Shown here: positions 34,260 to 45,197 of the stretch, in pieces
Numbering within the stretch: position 1 is the first letter of the stretch
Layout of the letters: every line of letters begins with the position of its first letter
Source: Trichoderma breve
Lineage: Eukaryota > Ascomycota > Sordariomycetes > Hypocreales > Hypocreaceae
DNA length: 64,000 bases
Direction: 5' to 3'
Assembly (NCBI RefSeq): GCF_028502605.1
Contig: NC_079237.1
Location: forward strand, 496,001 to 560,000
Notes under the pieces: generated by a model
Seen by the model: only the letters and a program-made list of their open reading frames with translations
The model's database searches: none
What the model was told of the DNA's origin: nothing
Made by a program: the position numbers and the translations under genes

Positions 34260-35220
34260 GGTATCAACAGTGTAAAAAAAGGACTGTATGGTGATGATTA
34301 TATGGATGAGTGATTAACGAACAAGAGTTCACGGCAAGGTAGGTTATGAGAAAAAGAATTAATTGACGCCGAAAGTCGGTCACTAGGTATGACTCCATCG
34401 CGTCTTCAAAGGGCGCAATCTCGGAATTAACATTGGTTAACCTTAACAAAGATGCCGCTCGTACCTAGTTCAGGCTAAGCGACCATTATGTAAACTACTC
34501 GAACTATCGCATCAACTCTCCCATTTGACATTGTCTATCATAGATCTTCACGTTTTTGAGATACGATGTAAATATCGATAAAATAATACACTATCGATGA
34601 TTCGCTAATAATCACCCATAAACTGCTAATCCTCCGATCAGAGATTTGCCTATTGGGGAGCCAACTAAGCATCGGCTTGTCCACCACGTATAGTTGTACG
34701 AATCTACAGTACCACCATCTTAGTTAAGTAATAAGAGCTGCAACACACATACTCAAGTTGAAACTCTCAACTAAATCCGGTGATTTGTATTGTCCTTCTA
34801 TCGAAGAAGTATTGACGAATTACAGTGTAAGAGAGGGAGCGACAGGCCATCAATTGGAATTACACGTACCAAAGTCCTAACCTGTAATCTCGAGCGGTGA
34901 GGTGAAGCCTAAACGCTTCAAAAGAGAACCAGCTAATTAGTCTTCAATACAGGGGAAATTGTACGTGTCACCGATTTAGCTGGGGCCTGACTGGTTGGAG
35001 TATTTGGTCCGTTGCCAAACCTACATGTATCCAGTCCACAGCGACCTGCGTACAGGATCAAGTGGGCCATTTTGTATGGTCTCGGCACTCGGCACATAGC
35101 TGTGTTACGTTGTGTTCCTAGGAAGGATCGGAGTGCCACCCATATCTTTAACCGCATCTTCTACTTTGTATCCGAACTATAACTATCCATTCAGACCTTC
35201 GTTTTCGTAAAACTTCTAGG
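34260..35220. promoter_or_regulatory. divergent promoter region, MFS pump and Zn2Cys6 regulator
   Basis: The 961 bases separate two outward-pointing starts. Only short frames occur here (for example 34933-35157), without a domain. CGG/CCG-type half sites for Zn2Cys6 factors are present singly (for example CCGG near 34768), but I do not see a convincing paired site. Confidence 0.45.
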
Positions 35221-36963
35221 ATGAGGTCGCCATTGTCATGCAAAACCTGCCGAGCGCGCAAGAAGAAATGTGACCGGGGGTTTCCAATTTGCCACTACTG
35301 TCTAAGGCAAGTGTTGTAGTCACTGGATTTTCTTCCTTTCAACTCAGGCTTTCAAGTGAACCTGGATCCGCTAATTGGGATAAAGAATCCATGCTCAGTG
35401 TTCGTACCAGTTTGGTCAGCCTTATGGCACTGACAGCAAACCCGCCGGATCAGTTTCACCTGTGGTTAACAATAGCCCATCTTGGCTGTCCGTTCCCGCT
35501 ATTATCAACTTTCTCGACTACAATACTCTAGAAAAAGCATCACCCGAAGCCCCTGCTCGCATCGTTGTCGGTCCAGAGTTACGTCGATTTGTCTTTGATG
35601 ACCAGCTTTTGGCTCAACATATTGAAACCTATCTAAACACAGTTAATCGTTGGCTGCCATTTATTCCACGCAGCAATCTGAAAAAATGGGCATCAGCCGC
35701 GACAAGCCAATTCAATGGAGAAGAAGTGCTTCTTCTTGCATGCATGAAAAATTTAGTTCTCGCGCCTCCCGGCAGTGACCCAGCAACAAAGCAATATTTG
35801 ACTATAAAATCAGCATTTATTGGAGCCGAGCTTAGTGGACCTGTTACAGTTACGGTCGTTCAAGCCTACCTCCTGCTTCTTCTTTATGAATTTGGACATG
35901 GAATCTACCCTGGTGCATATATCACTTTGGGGACCTGTATTCGACACCTTGGTGTCTTGAGCATGAACGGCACAAGCTGTCCCTCTTATCAAACAGACAC
36001 TTGGATAGCCCTTGAAACTGAGAGACGCCTTTGGTGGACTGTTTTCACGATGGAACGGTGAGGGATTCAGCAAAGTGCTCAGTGTGATACCTCGAAGACT
36101 TATATGAGGATAGCGCAATAGCTCTCGGGTGTCCGCAGCGGCCATTATTTATAAAGGAGCCACACGAGAATATGGAGCTTCCTTCAGACGAGAGATCATG
36201 GGAACAAGAGGTGAGTGTTTCGAAGACCTCTGTAAAGCAGTGGCTTAACCTTACTCTCAGGTTCCACCATCTGAGCCAAATCTTACTCTAGCTTCGCCAG
36301 CGTTGTCGAATATGGGGAATCTGAGACTTTTGGCTCATGCTTCGTATCTTCTTGGCCGAGTTTTGCAATACGTGTCAAGCAAAAGGTTGCCAGAAAAAGA
36401 TAAAACAGATCAGCTACACCGAACAATTTGCGCTCTAGTTAATGTTCTTGAGGTAGAAAACCAGTTTGGAATAGTGTCAGTTGGCGTGCCGCGAAGTTTA
36501 CTGAACAGGTTGGCCAACTTACCTTCAAGTCCGCATTATACCGGCTAATAACGTAGTGCCATATTTGTTTTGTACTCATCAACTGGGCCATTGCAGGTTG
36601 GCTTCTTGTCCCCTCTTCAAGATCCGCGATACTCGGCAGCCTCGAATTTTCTTGACAGGGTCAGAACATACTTCAAAGGAGAATTAGGCTCCCTAGAAGC
36701 AGCAGCCCCCTTTTTACTACACTGGGGCTTTCAAACTTTCCGGTTATATCATCAACTATATCAGCAAAGAAAGACCACTGATGAAATAAAGCCCTTGAAG
36801 GAGCTAGGCGAAACGTTTCATGAGCTGGATAAAAGATGGAAAGTTGCAGGTAAGACAAGCCTTGTTATAATCATGCCCGCCCTTTGCTCAGTGTTTCGAT
36901 TTGGTCTGATTATGAGTAATAGGTGTTTATGCCTGTATTTTAAACATGTATCAGTTTATATAA
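35221..36963 (+). CDS. Zn2Cys6 transcription factor with GC-AG first intron
   Basis: A probable pathway-specific regulator of 478 residues. The binuclear zinc cluster is intact once the first intron is removed: Cys at 7, 10, 17, 24, 27 and 34, spacing C-x2-C-x6-C-x6-C-x2-C-x6-C. The unspliced frame stops before the sixth Cys. The intron (35307-35385) begins with GC in AG|GCAAGT and has a GCTAAT branch site about 15 bases before ATAAAG. Further exons are 35386-36057, 36114-36210, 36261-36508, 36557-36849 and 36923-36963, 479 codons in all. The middle contains the fungal-specific TF domain, recognisable by ERRLWWTVF and then ALGCPQRPLF. The last short exon is the least certain. It lies next to pumps, a flavin hydroxylase and the decarboxylase, so it most likely controls this block. 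Confidence 0.85.
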
Positions 36964-37113
36964 GCTAGTTGTACACATCAGCCAGCGGCTGATACGTTTT
37001 GGGCAGATACAACGTGTTTTGTAAAATATAAATGAACGAATGCAGGCCTTCGGTGAATTCTGAGTAAAAGTATCATACCTCAGCCAGCTTCGATCTACAT
37101 ACCAAAGTTATAT

Positions 37114-38690
37114 TTACAAGCCTCTGCCATACCTTTTGTAGTCTTCTTCGTCAAGCTCCCTAGACCCATTGTGTTCATTAACGGGAATGTAGAGATCGAT
37201 CCCATTATTATGCACGTATCCCCACCACTTGTCACTTAATCCCTTAGCCAAGGAACTATACTCATCTACTTCCCCCTTTTCCTGGAGGTAATCGCAAACG
37301 GCATTGTCCGCTTCTCCTTCAGCATCGTGAAAATAGACTCCTGGCACTGTATAGGGGTTGAAGGCTAGTTCCCAAGAACGATATGCTGGCGGCATAGGCG
37401 TCACAACGCTGCCGTTGGAATCATAGGCTTTAACCTCTGCAGTCGTTGCCTTGCTGCGGTCGCCTCTCTGGCTGGCATCCATAATCAGATGGCCAGACAC
37501 TAAAGAAACTTGCTGTTTGGTCCATGCCCGGGGAATACGTTGCTTTTCATACAGATCAACAGCCTCGGGCAGTGTAAGGACACCGCGAACGACTTCATTC
37601 AATAGACGTCCGAGACACGCCGAATCTTCAATGGCTGTCGCAGCTCCTTGCCCCATATGATTCTGCATGCAATGCGCAGCATCTCCGAGAAGTACGAGAT
37701 TCTTCTTTTCGTTTGACCAAGTTTTCATACGAGGCATCTGCAGCAGAGGCCATCGCTTCGTATAGGCGGCTATGTCGATAATTTTGCGAATAACGGGATG
37801 GAAATCTTTGTAATATCCTCGAAACTCGTCGATATCGACATCTTCCATTCGAGTCACGTATTCCTCTTTGCAGAATGAGGTAACAAGATTCATCTCTTTG
37901 CCACCGGCAATGGGGTATGTCAGAATATAGCCATTCGGACCGGCCCATATGTCCATTGAATCATGGAGATAAGTGCGTGCCTCCGGGACAGCCTCAAATA
38001 TCCTGTCATAGGATAAGACCATTCGGTATGCTGCCGATTTGGAGGGCGCAACCGGCATGACGCCAGGATGGATATGGTTCCGTATGATGGATTTCAACCC
38101 ATCAGCCCCTACGACAAAGTCAAAGGAGAATTTTCGTCCATCTTCTGAGGTTACAGCAACTCCTTTGCCGCCGTCATCAATTTCAACGATCCTAGTCGCA
38201 ATGATAACTTCCGCGCCGTGTTTCTCCGCAGATTCTTTGAGAGCACTGAGCAAATGGTCTCGGCGCACGACCCACCTAAAAAAATTCAGCACGGCGGTTT
38301 CTTATTCAACTCAATTTGAGCATCACTCACCATGGGAAACCAGTGGCCTTCACCATCCATTGAGGGTCAGAGTGAGCAACAAGCTCTGAGCCAAACCAAG
38401 TGTTACAGTACTTATGAGTAACAAGCTGGCTGCCTAGTATATCACTGACACCCCATCGGATGAGGAAGCGCGAAATGTTTGGATACATCTTTGTGTGACA
38501 AACATTAGAAGCCTGAATGGGTATTAGGTATGAACTCTCAACTTACCTGTATACCTGCCCCAATCTCTCCCAATTCCTTCGCCGCCTCCAGGAGGGTAAC
38601 TTTTGCGCCGGATCTTGCTATGGCAATAGCTGCTGCTAAGCCTCCGATTCCACCGCCAATGATACCAACATGAAGTGGTGCTGTAGACAT
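37114..38690 (-). CDS. salicylate hydroxylase-like FAD-dependent monooxygenase
   Basis: A 487-residue flavoprotein hydroxylase of the salicylate/3-hydroxybenzoate type that would use NAD(P)H and O2. It starts with the FAD motif [16 protein letters not shown], has GEIGAGIQ, then VRRDHLL after the Arg of the substrate pocket, the DG motif [12 protein letters not shown] and the GD motif [20 protein letters not shown]. Exons are 38547-38690, 38331-38488 and 37114-38275, 488 codons. The first acceptor is AAAG at 38489; a nearer-looking CAG would insert residues that break the alignment of GAGIQ with MYPNISRF. Family members hydroxylate an aromatic acid, in salicylate hydroxylase with loss of CO2. 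The neighbouring o-benzoate decarboxylase-type gene supports an aromatic acid substrate. It is convergent with the regulator gene, with 150 bases between the two stops. Confidence 0.9.
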
Positions 38691-39936
38691 AATGAGGTTT
38701 CAAATTGAAAAAGAAGTGATTGTATAATTCAGCTCCGTGAGGACAATAGAATGTTGATTGAGTTAAAGAAAGAAGCGAAAAGGCCAGCATGATAGAACTC
38801 TTTTATAAACCGAAGTTGAGCTGTCCCTGTCATCTTTCGAAACTACTCTTTTCACAAGTCTCCAGTATCTAACTCAATAATTCTACCATAGTCTCCTGAT
38901 TTACGAGTTTACTACCTGATTCATCTCTAGGACCATCAGCAAAGCCATCACAGCCGAAACACTTTAACCCATTCGTGCTAGGAATGTGAATATTCAGGCG
39001 TTGGGTTGCATGAGGTAGGGGTGACGATGAGAAACGTGACAAAGGTACAACACGGGATACCAACATCACTGTGATGTTGAGTAGTTTCTTCTGTTCCTTC
39101 AAGTACTTTTCTTATTTTTTACTATAGGAAAGGTACCTTCTTTACCTCAGTGCATAATATATGCAGTCATTGAAGTCCAAATGCAACGAAACAGGTACTT
39201 GAGAGGCAAACGGTGAGACGCTGTCTTTGGAATATGTGACATTTGAAAAGCGTTTGGTATCATTGGCTGCTACAAACTTCGTTACTACCCACGTACTCAA
39301 CTTCCCGGCAAAAGGTTGCCGAGCCCGCGGTGAATCAGCTGGTATCCATTCCGTGTAATTCGCAGATGAAAATAGCCATTGCCGCTTTGTTTCCGAATCA
39401 TCACTACTTGCCGACATCAGGTTGAATAAGATGGGTCAAAGTGCTTAAATCCGCGGAGCAAATTTTCGGAATACTACCGTAGCATTTTCGATGATACACG
39501 AATACACTGACTCAGATTCGACATTGAAGCGAGATTTGATGTTACTTTCTATGCAAGTTGTGGAGCCCCGACTTGAATCGACATCGGCATTTAGCGCCAA
39601 AACTTGTAATTTTGAACTAAATGCCGCTTCTCGATGCTGATCTACATGTGTGGGTTCATCTGCAACAAACGTAGGGGGTTATCTGACCTATGAATCCTCT
39701 CATATTGCGCGGATGGTGATGTGCCAAAATCCATGCATCATAGACCTTCAACCTGGAGCGCTGTCGACTTTGACACCGCCGGGAATTGTCCATGAGAAAA
39801 GGAGAGAGGCAAAGAATGCCTCCAGGAAAACCACAAAAGGAGACGATAAGGTGTAAGAAAATGTAATTTTTGTTCTAGTAGCATTTTATTTCGACTTTGC
39901 TCTGTTAATCCAGTCCAAATATTCGCTTTCTTAATC
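38691..39936. other. 1.25-kb divergent gap with one weak minus-strand frame
   Basis: The gap holds the promoters of the flavin monooxygenase and of cytochrome b5. A minus-strand frame at 39142-39417 (91 codons) has a protein-like composition, and another at 38869-39102 follows it; together they could be two exons of a small gene, but I found no convincing splice pair and no family. I leave them uncalled. Confidence 0.4.
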
Positions 39937-40406
39937 ATGTCCAAGTTATTCAGCGTTGACGAAGTTGCTAAGCATGCGTCCAAGGCAAATCTATACATGA
40001 TCATTCATAAAAAGGTTTACGATGTTTCGACTTTTATAGAAAAGCATCCGTAAGTGATATAAGAGCTTCTTTTAAGGTTCATCCCCATTTCGCGCAGGGC
40101 ACTGATAAGTAAATAATAATCAGCGGCGGAGAAGAGATTTTAACTGATGTTGGTGGCCGCGACGCCACGGAGGAATATGATGATGCTGGCCATTCAGAGA
40201 AGGCGGACCGACTTCTTAAAAAGCTTTATATAGGGGAAGTTGACTACTCAGCCGCCTCACAACTTGTGGAAAGGCCACTGAAGAGAGATTCTGAGAGGAG
40301 CGGATACGTCACTAGCACACGCAGCTTGGGTTTCATTTTGGCATTCCTCGCCGCAGCGTTGGCATTAGTGTTAGTACACTATACTCAAAGCTATTATGTA
40401 AATTAG
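39937..40406 (+). CDS. tail-anchored cytochrome b5
   Basis: A 131-residue haem protein. Exons 39937-40049 and 40124-40406 join to give 132 codons. The haem-ligand motif HPGG (H37) is formed across the splice, and the second axial His is H61 in DDAGHSEKA. The C-terminus has a hydrophobic segment (FILAFLAAALALVLV) followed by a short polar tail, so it should be anchored in the ER membrane from the C-terminal side. Cytochrome b5 donates electrons to P450s, desaturases and some hydroxylases. No P450 or desaturase is in this window, so it may serve a distant partner, or be a dedicated electron carrier for this cluster. It lies on the same strand as, and 365 bases upstream of, the PNPOx-fold gene. 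Confidence 0.93.
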
Positions 40407-40771
40407 TGTTTGCTTGAGTATACAAGTTTCTCATAAGTCTGACCTATTTTCTAGCCTAGTTTAATTATAAAGCATGCTGTGTGTTTTGCCATAGGGTTGG
40501 CTATGCTGCTCTGGCCGGTCCAAGTATCGTTTCCATGAAGTCTAGGCTGCTATTATGGACAAATTAATAAGACTATGCGAGAGGAATTACAGAGTAGCAT
40601 GCAAATCCCCGAATTTGCCATTGGGTTACATACCTATGTAGAAGAATGTACACCTGTGAGCATCTAAAGAGTATTTAATAACCCATATCCCCCACCGCAA
40701 CATCCCCTTCTACCTCATCAAGTTCCCTTGTTACTATTCAGTCTTTCGCTGCTACATGGAAAATATTAGAC

Positions 40772-41534
40772 ATGGTTCACTACTACGAATCTCTTCCCGA
40801 TGATCTCAGAGAATGGGCATTGCAGCAGAAAGTTTTCTTTACAGCATCGGCTCCCCTCAGAGGTCGTCACGTCAATGTTTCCCCGAAAGGCCTCTTAGAT
40901 GCGACTTTTCACATCTTTGATCCCAACCACGCGGCATACATGGACTCTGCCGGCACAGGGATCGAGACGATTTCCCATGTATATGAGAACAAGAGAATTA
41001 CCCTTATGTTTTGTAGTCTGGATGAAAAGCCTCGAATAATGCGACTCTTTTGTACTGGTACTGTTATCGAACGAACGGATCCGAAATTCCCAGGCGTCAT
41101 TGAATCCATGGGCAAGAAGGGATTTCCTGGAATAAGAGCAGTCATCATGCTTGACATACTGAAAGTCAGTACATCTCTGGGTGCTCTACTCTAGTACAAG
41201 AAAAGTGTTAACTTTTCGGCACCAGGTTCAAACCTCTTGCGGCTACGGCGTGCCTCTCCTCGAGCGCGTCAACCACTCAGAGCACTTGGGAGAACGATCG
41301 GAAAATTGCAAATGCTACAAAGACCGACCGACTTTAGAAAAGATGCTGGGCACAATTGTGAAGAAGGGCAAGCTGGACCCATTTCTGCAGGAATCAAATG
41401 CTCGAAGCATAGACGGCTTGCTGGGTTTGCGTGAAGCAAGAAAAATGAGAGGGGAATGGTTATTCGTTTACGATATTGGTGCATGGATACGCCGACAGCT
41501 TCTCCAAGGCCCTGCTATCACTTTGGTGTCTTGA
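40772..41534 (+). CDS. pyridoxamine 5'-phosphate oxidase-fold FMN-binding protein
   Basis: A 233-residue protein of the split-barrel flavin-binding fold, typical of the fungal PNPOx-like group (HVNVSPKGLLDATFHIFDPN, then TISHVYENKRITLMF and MRLFCTGTV). Exons are 40772-41164 and 41226-41534, 234 codons, with a 61-base intron. The second part contains QTSCGYGVPL, conserved in the fungal members. It lacks the substrate-binding segments of true PNP oxidase, so it more likely binds FMN or F420-type flavin and acts in redox detoxification. The reaction is unknown. It is convergent with the decarboxylase gene (160 bases apart). Confidence 0.88.
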
Positions 41535-41694
41535 TCGGCTTTTTCCTTTTTTCCTATGGAATTGCGATTTTAACATACACCGTTGATCTCACGTTTAAAT
41601 TGTACAGAATGACTGCTAGGTTCGAATGAATTGATGAAACCTTTTTGGCATCGATTGACTCCCGAAACTATCCTGTCTGCATAATTCCGGTTCG

Positions 41695-42678
41695 TTACAT
41701 CTTGAAGTTAAGGAGTCTCTCGGCGTTTTTAAACGCAATCTTGGAATACCCCTCCTCTGTGACCAGACCGCTTTCTCGAAGCTCTTCCATGAAAGCCTTA
41801 CCTTGTTCTGTAGTTGAGTATGGGTAGTCCACACTATACAAGATCCTGTCGATACTTGTGCTTCGCAGCAGACATGCCATCGGTGGCATTGTAAACATTC
41901 CGCTGGTGGTCACCCAGATGTTTCTCTCCCAGACCTCCTTGAAACTCAGTTCGGCTTCCAGCCAAATTTGTCCCACTTTCTCATCAATGCGGTCCAGCAT
42001 ATATGGCAACATTTCACCCATATGCCCTACTACCACTTTCAGATTTGGGAACTTCCAGAAGATGCCCGCAGCGTACATTCGCAACACAGATAATGCTGTA
42101 TCGCAATGCCATCCCCAGCCGGCTATTCCAAGCGCAGCTCCAACCTCTTTGTCGTAGTTTCCATCATAAAGTGCCACCTGGACATCTTCAACTGGTGTGG
42201 TGGGATGTATATAAATTGGGACGTCTAGTTCTTGGGCTTTAGCAAAAGCATCCAAAGCAACCTCATCGTCGTAATATCGGCCATCATCAAGATGACTGTC
42301 AATGAGCGCACCAACCATCCCCAGCTGTTCGACACATCGTTCAAGTTCGGCTGCAGCAGCTTTACCATGTTTCATAGGCAAAGCCGCAAAGCCTCTAAAG
42401 CGTGGTTCGGCTTCACACGCCTTTGCTAATTCATCATTAGCTGCTGCAACAACTTCCGGCGCCAATGAAGTGATGCCAAAAGAATTAGAAAGCACTTGGA
42501 TGCCAATGTGTCCGCTATTCATGGCTTTGATGCGGGAACCATTTGGGCTAATGTCGGAGAGCTGTTCAGCCCACGCGGGCTTTACTTTGGTGTAAAATTT
42601 GCTTTGAGAAGATGGTAAAGCTGCGATTGCATTACTAGAAAGGAAATGCTCTTCAAGAGTAATAGTAGGATACGACAT
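41695..42678 (-). CDS. amidohydrolase-family o-benzoate decarboxylase (gamma-resorcylate/2,3-dihydroxybenzoate/salicylate type)
   Basis: A single-exon, 327-residue TIM-barrel metal enzyme of the ACMSD/amidohydrolase-2 family. Instead of the HxH of classical members it begins with TLEEHF (E9-x-H11), as in the o-benzoate decarboxylases. The other expected metal and active-site residues are visible: H158 in IYIHPTTP, H219 in VVVGHMGE and D284 in YSVDYPYS. Such enzymes remove, or under high CO2 add, a carboxyl group next to a phenolic OH without oxygen or cofactor. This fits with the salicylate hydroxylase-like gene at 37114. It might alternatively act on another ortho-hydroxylated acid, but the family is secure. 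Confidence 0.92.
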   Translation of the reverse strand: MSYPTITLEEHFLSSNAIAALPSSQSKFYTKVKPAWAEQLSDISPNGSRIKAMNSGHIGIQVLSNSFGITSLAPEVVAAANDELAKACEAEPRFRGFAALPMKHGKAAAAELERCVEQLGMVGALIDSHLDDGRYYDDEVALDAFAKAQELDVPIYIHPTTPVEDVQVALYDGNYDKEVGAALGIAGWGWHCDTALSVLRMYAAGIFWKFPNLKVVVGHMGEMLPYMLDRIDEKVGQIWLEAELSFKEVWERNIWVTTSGMFTMPPMACLLRSTSIDRILYSVDYPYSTTEQGKAFMEELRESGLVTEEGYSKIAFKNAERLLNFKM

Positions 42679-44054
42679 TTTGTTGGTAGGTGTCGGTTAA
42701 GTGGCTAATAAGCTGAGTGTATGTATAGAATTTTGGGCTGCTTAACGAACTCAAAGTAGACGCATGTCTTAAGCCGACTTTTGGATACTATTTATATGTT
42801 CCATTACTCGTCGATTCTGAGCGGCTTTCTATTTCTCTCGATGGTCTTGATCATCTTCTCAATTGACTGAGATCGTGTTCGTCGGGGGTTAAGTCCGGGC
42901 GGCGAACGCACAACCTTACCTCCGCCGCCTCAAGGGGTGGCAGTCCACATTCGACACTCCATCCGAGATCTGTAAAACACATCTATAATTGGATCTGTAC
43001 TAGTATTTCAACCTAAAGTAGTCCGGATGCGCGGAATGAGAAAAATTTCTCTTTAACTCATCTTATCACGAGCCAGTGATACTAAAGCAGTACTAAACTT
43101 CCCGTAGGTATATGTAATCGCAGTATTCAGTATATATATCACAGAGCGCGCCCTGCCATCACTTGTGAAGTCACCCCTAGCAACTTCACATAAACAATTT
43201 TGTTTATGCATTACTCCACAGAGTATAGCATCTGCATCTGGATATTTTAATTGCGATACTTCTTAAGAACTTTTACTCTAGAAATTTGTTTTGTGTGGGA
43301 TCTAACAGAAGAACTTGACGAAAGCCTCACCTTTAGAAGCGATTACCTAACTAAATATATTGACAAAGCTAGTAACAAGATGACATTTCTGACCCTTGCA
43401 TATGTCGTAGGTGTCGACTGAACCCCATGATGCAATGTTGACCCTGTAAACCACTTCTTACCAAATAACGAACCCTGCCACCCCCATATCTGCCGCGTTA
43501 CTCTGCCGAGATTCGCAACAGCTGCACCAGCCATAACGGGTCTCGTGAGAGCCTCTATAAGCTCCTCTCCACGGTGGCCTATGTCGCCCGCACCAATACA
43601 AGTCCCTACATAAATCTCATTGGATTTGACTGAATCAAGTCAACAATGCCCAAGTTGACTTCTGGATGACATGAAGACACCAGATGACAAAGTTAATAGT
43701 TTCTGAAGAGAACCCCCACTGCTCCTGCATGGCAAAAGACTATCCAACAGGGTTCATTCCGCTGGTATTTCTAGTAGTAGCCATCTGATAATTCCGGTTC
43801 GGAAATACGGAGTAGGGATATGCCCAAAATGGACATTAATAATTCTTCATTCCCTGCATAACCATTTGGAATAGGCCCTGCCAATCCTATTACACTGGAA
43901 CCTCACATTTAGAACTATGAGTTACACCGAGCCCGTGATTGTAAGACCGTGCGACGGAATAGTACGTAGAGGTAGACGTATAAATTAGGGGCGATCTTTC
44001 AAGTAACTTCTAGTCGCTTCAACAAATAATTTAACACTTCAAAGATCTTTAACC
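42679..44054. promoter_or_regulatory. 1.4-kb divergent gap, decarboxylase and aldo-keto reductase
   Basis: Contains both promoters; only chance-length frames are seen (for example 43343-43534, minus). AT-rich with no identified repeats or RNA genes. A TATA-like GTATAAATTAG at about 43978-43988 lies some 70 bases before the reductase start. Confidence 0.5.
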
Positions 44055-45197
44055 ATGCCAGCTCATCTCATATTCGGTGCCGGTGGTGTTGGCCATACGA
44101 AAGACTCCTTCACCTTCACGTGGGATACTCCCGAGAAGGTCTCGGAGCTCCTCTCATCACTCAAGAGACTTAACCTTCCAGAATTGGACTCTGCGGCCGT
44201 ATATCCTCCTGGTAACCCTGGGCACACAGAAATCCTGCTAGGGCAGGCGAAGGCCGCTGACCAAGGCTTCACCATCGATAGCAAAGTTTTCATTCGTGAG
44301 CCAGGAAAGAATCTCACAGACGCAAATATCAGTTCCAGTATAGATAATACCCTGGCCTCAATTGGAACAGATCACGTTCGGACATTGTATGCACATTTTC
44401 CGGATTCCGGGACACCGCTAGAGGTAACAGCAGCTGCATTCGATAAACAGTATAAGGCGGGGAAATACAAGCAAGTAAGTTAATACCGAGCACAGGGGCG
44501 AAAATTTGGATTGCCTGTTTCACAAACACCGATACTAATTGAACAGCTTGGGCTATCCAACTTTTCTTTCGAGGACGTGGTAAAATATTTTCAGATTTGT
44601 GAAGAGAAGGGGTATATTAAGCCATCCGTCTACCAAGGGCATTATAATGCCTTGGCTCGCTCTGATGAGAAAGATCTTATCCCTTTTCTCCGGAAACATG
44701 ACTGCGTTTATAATGCTTACAGGTATCTACTTCTCCCAATTTCTTACACTCTTGATTATTCCATGTAAACCTTTCATTCAAACCATATCAAAAAATTTCC
44801 CAATTTATATGAACTTGCTAACAATAAAGTCAGCCCTGTCGCTGGTGGGTTTTTAACCGGAAAAGTCACATTTGGTGACAATCTCTACCGTACGCGATGG
44901 AGGGATCAAAGTGCTATGGACCAGTACGTCTCACAGTACGACAGACCCGCCATGCATGACGCCATTCGCAAACTGAAAGCAGCTTGCGATTCTACCTCGC
45001 CGCCATTGACGCTTCAGGAAGCGGCGTTGCGCTGGATTGTCAATCACTCGGCACTGGGTGATGGTGATGGAGTCATTGTTGGTGCTAAGCGTGTTGACCA
45101 ACTGGAGTCGAACGTCAAGGATGCTCGAGCTGGATCCTTACCAGAACATGTACGAGAGACAATTGAAGGACTCTGGTCAGAGGTGGACATAGATTAG
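44055..45197 (+). CDS. aldo-keto reductase (AKR7/aflatoxin-aldehyde reductase type)
   Basis: A 319-residue NADPH-dependent carbonyl reductase. The catalytic tetrad is visible as D45, Y50 (DSAAVY), K77 (DSKV) and H114 (YAHFPD). The cofactor-binding C-terminus has GAKRVDQLESNV. Exons are 44055-44474, 44547-44722 and 44834-45197, 320 codons; the second acceptor is GTCAG at 44833, which gives SPVAGGFLTGK, typical of the family. The group reduces aldehydes and ketones, including dialdehydes from xenobiotics. The A-T-R reductase at 24808 would release an aldehyde, which this enzyme could reduce to an alcohol; that link is inference. It is divergent from the decarboxylase. Confidence 0.92.

Noticed and set aside
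38498..38520. CAG acceptor for intron 1 of the salicylate hydroxylase-like gene
   Set aside because: Using it would insert extra residues (ASNVCHTK) between GAGIQ and MYPNISRF, a conserved segment of this family, so AAAG at 38489 fits better.
39142..39417. Minus-strand frame with protein-like composition
   Set aside because: No splice partner and no family. It also overlaps the divergent promoter of two supported genes.
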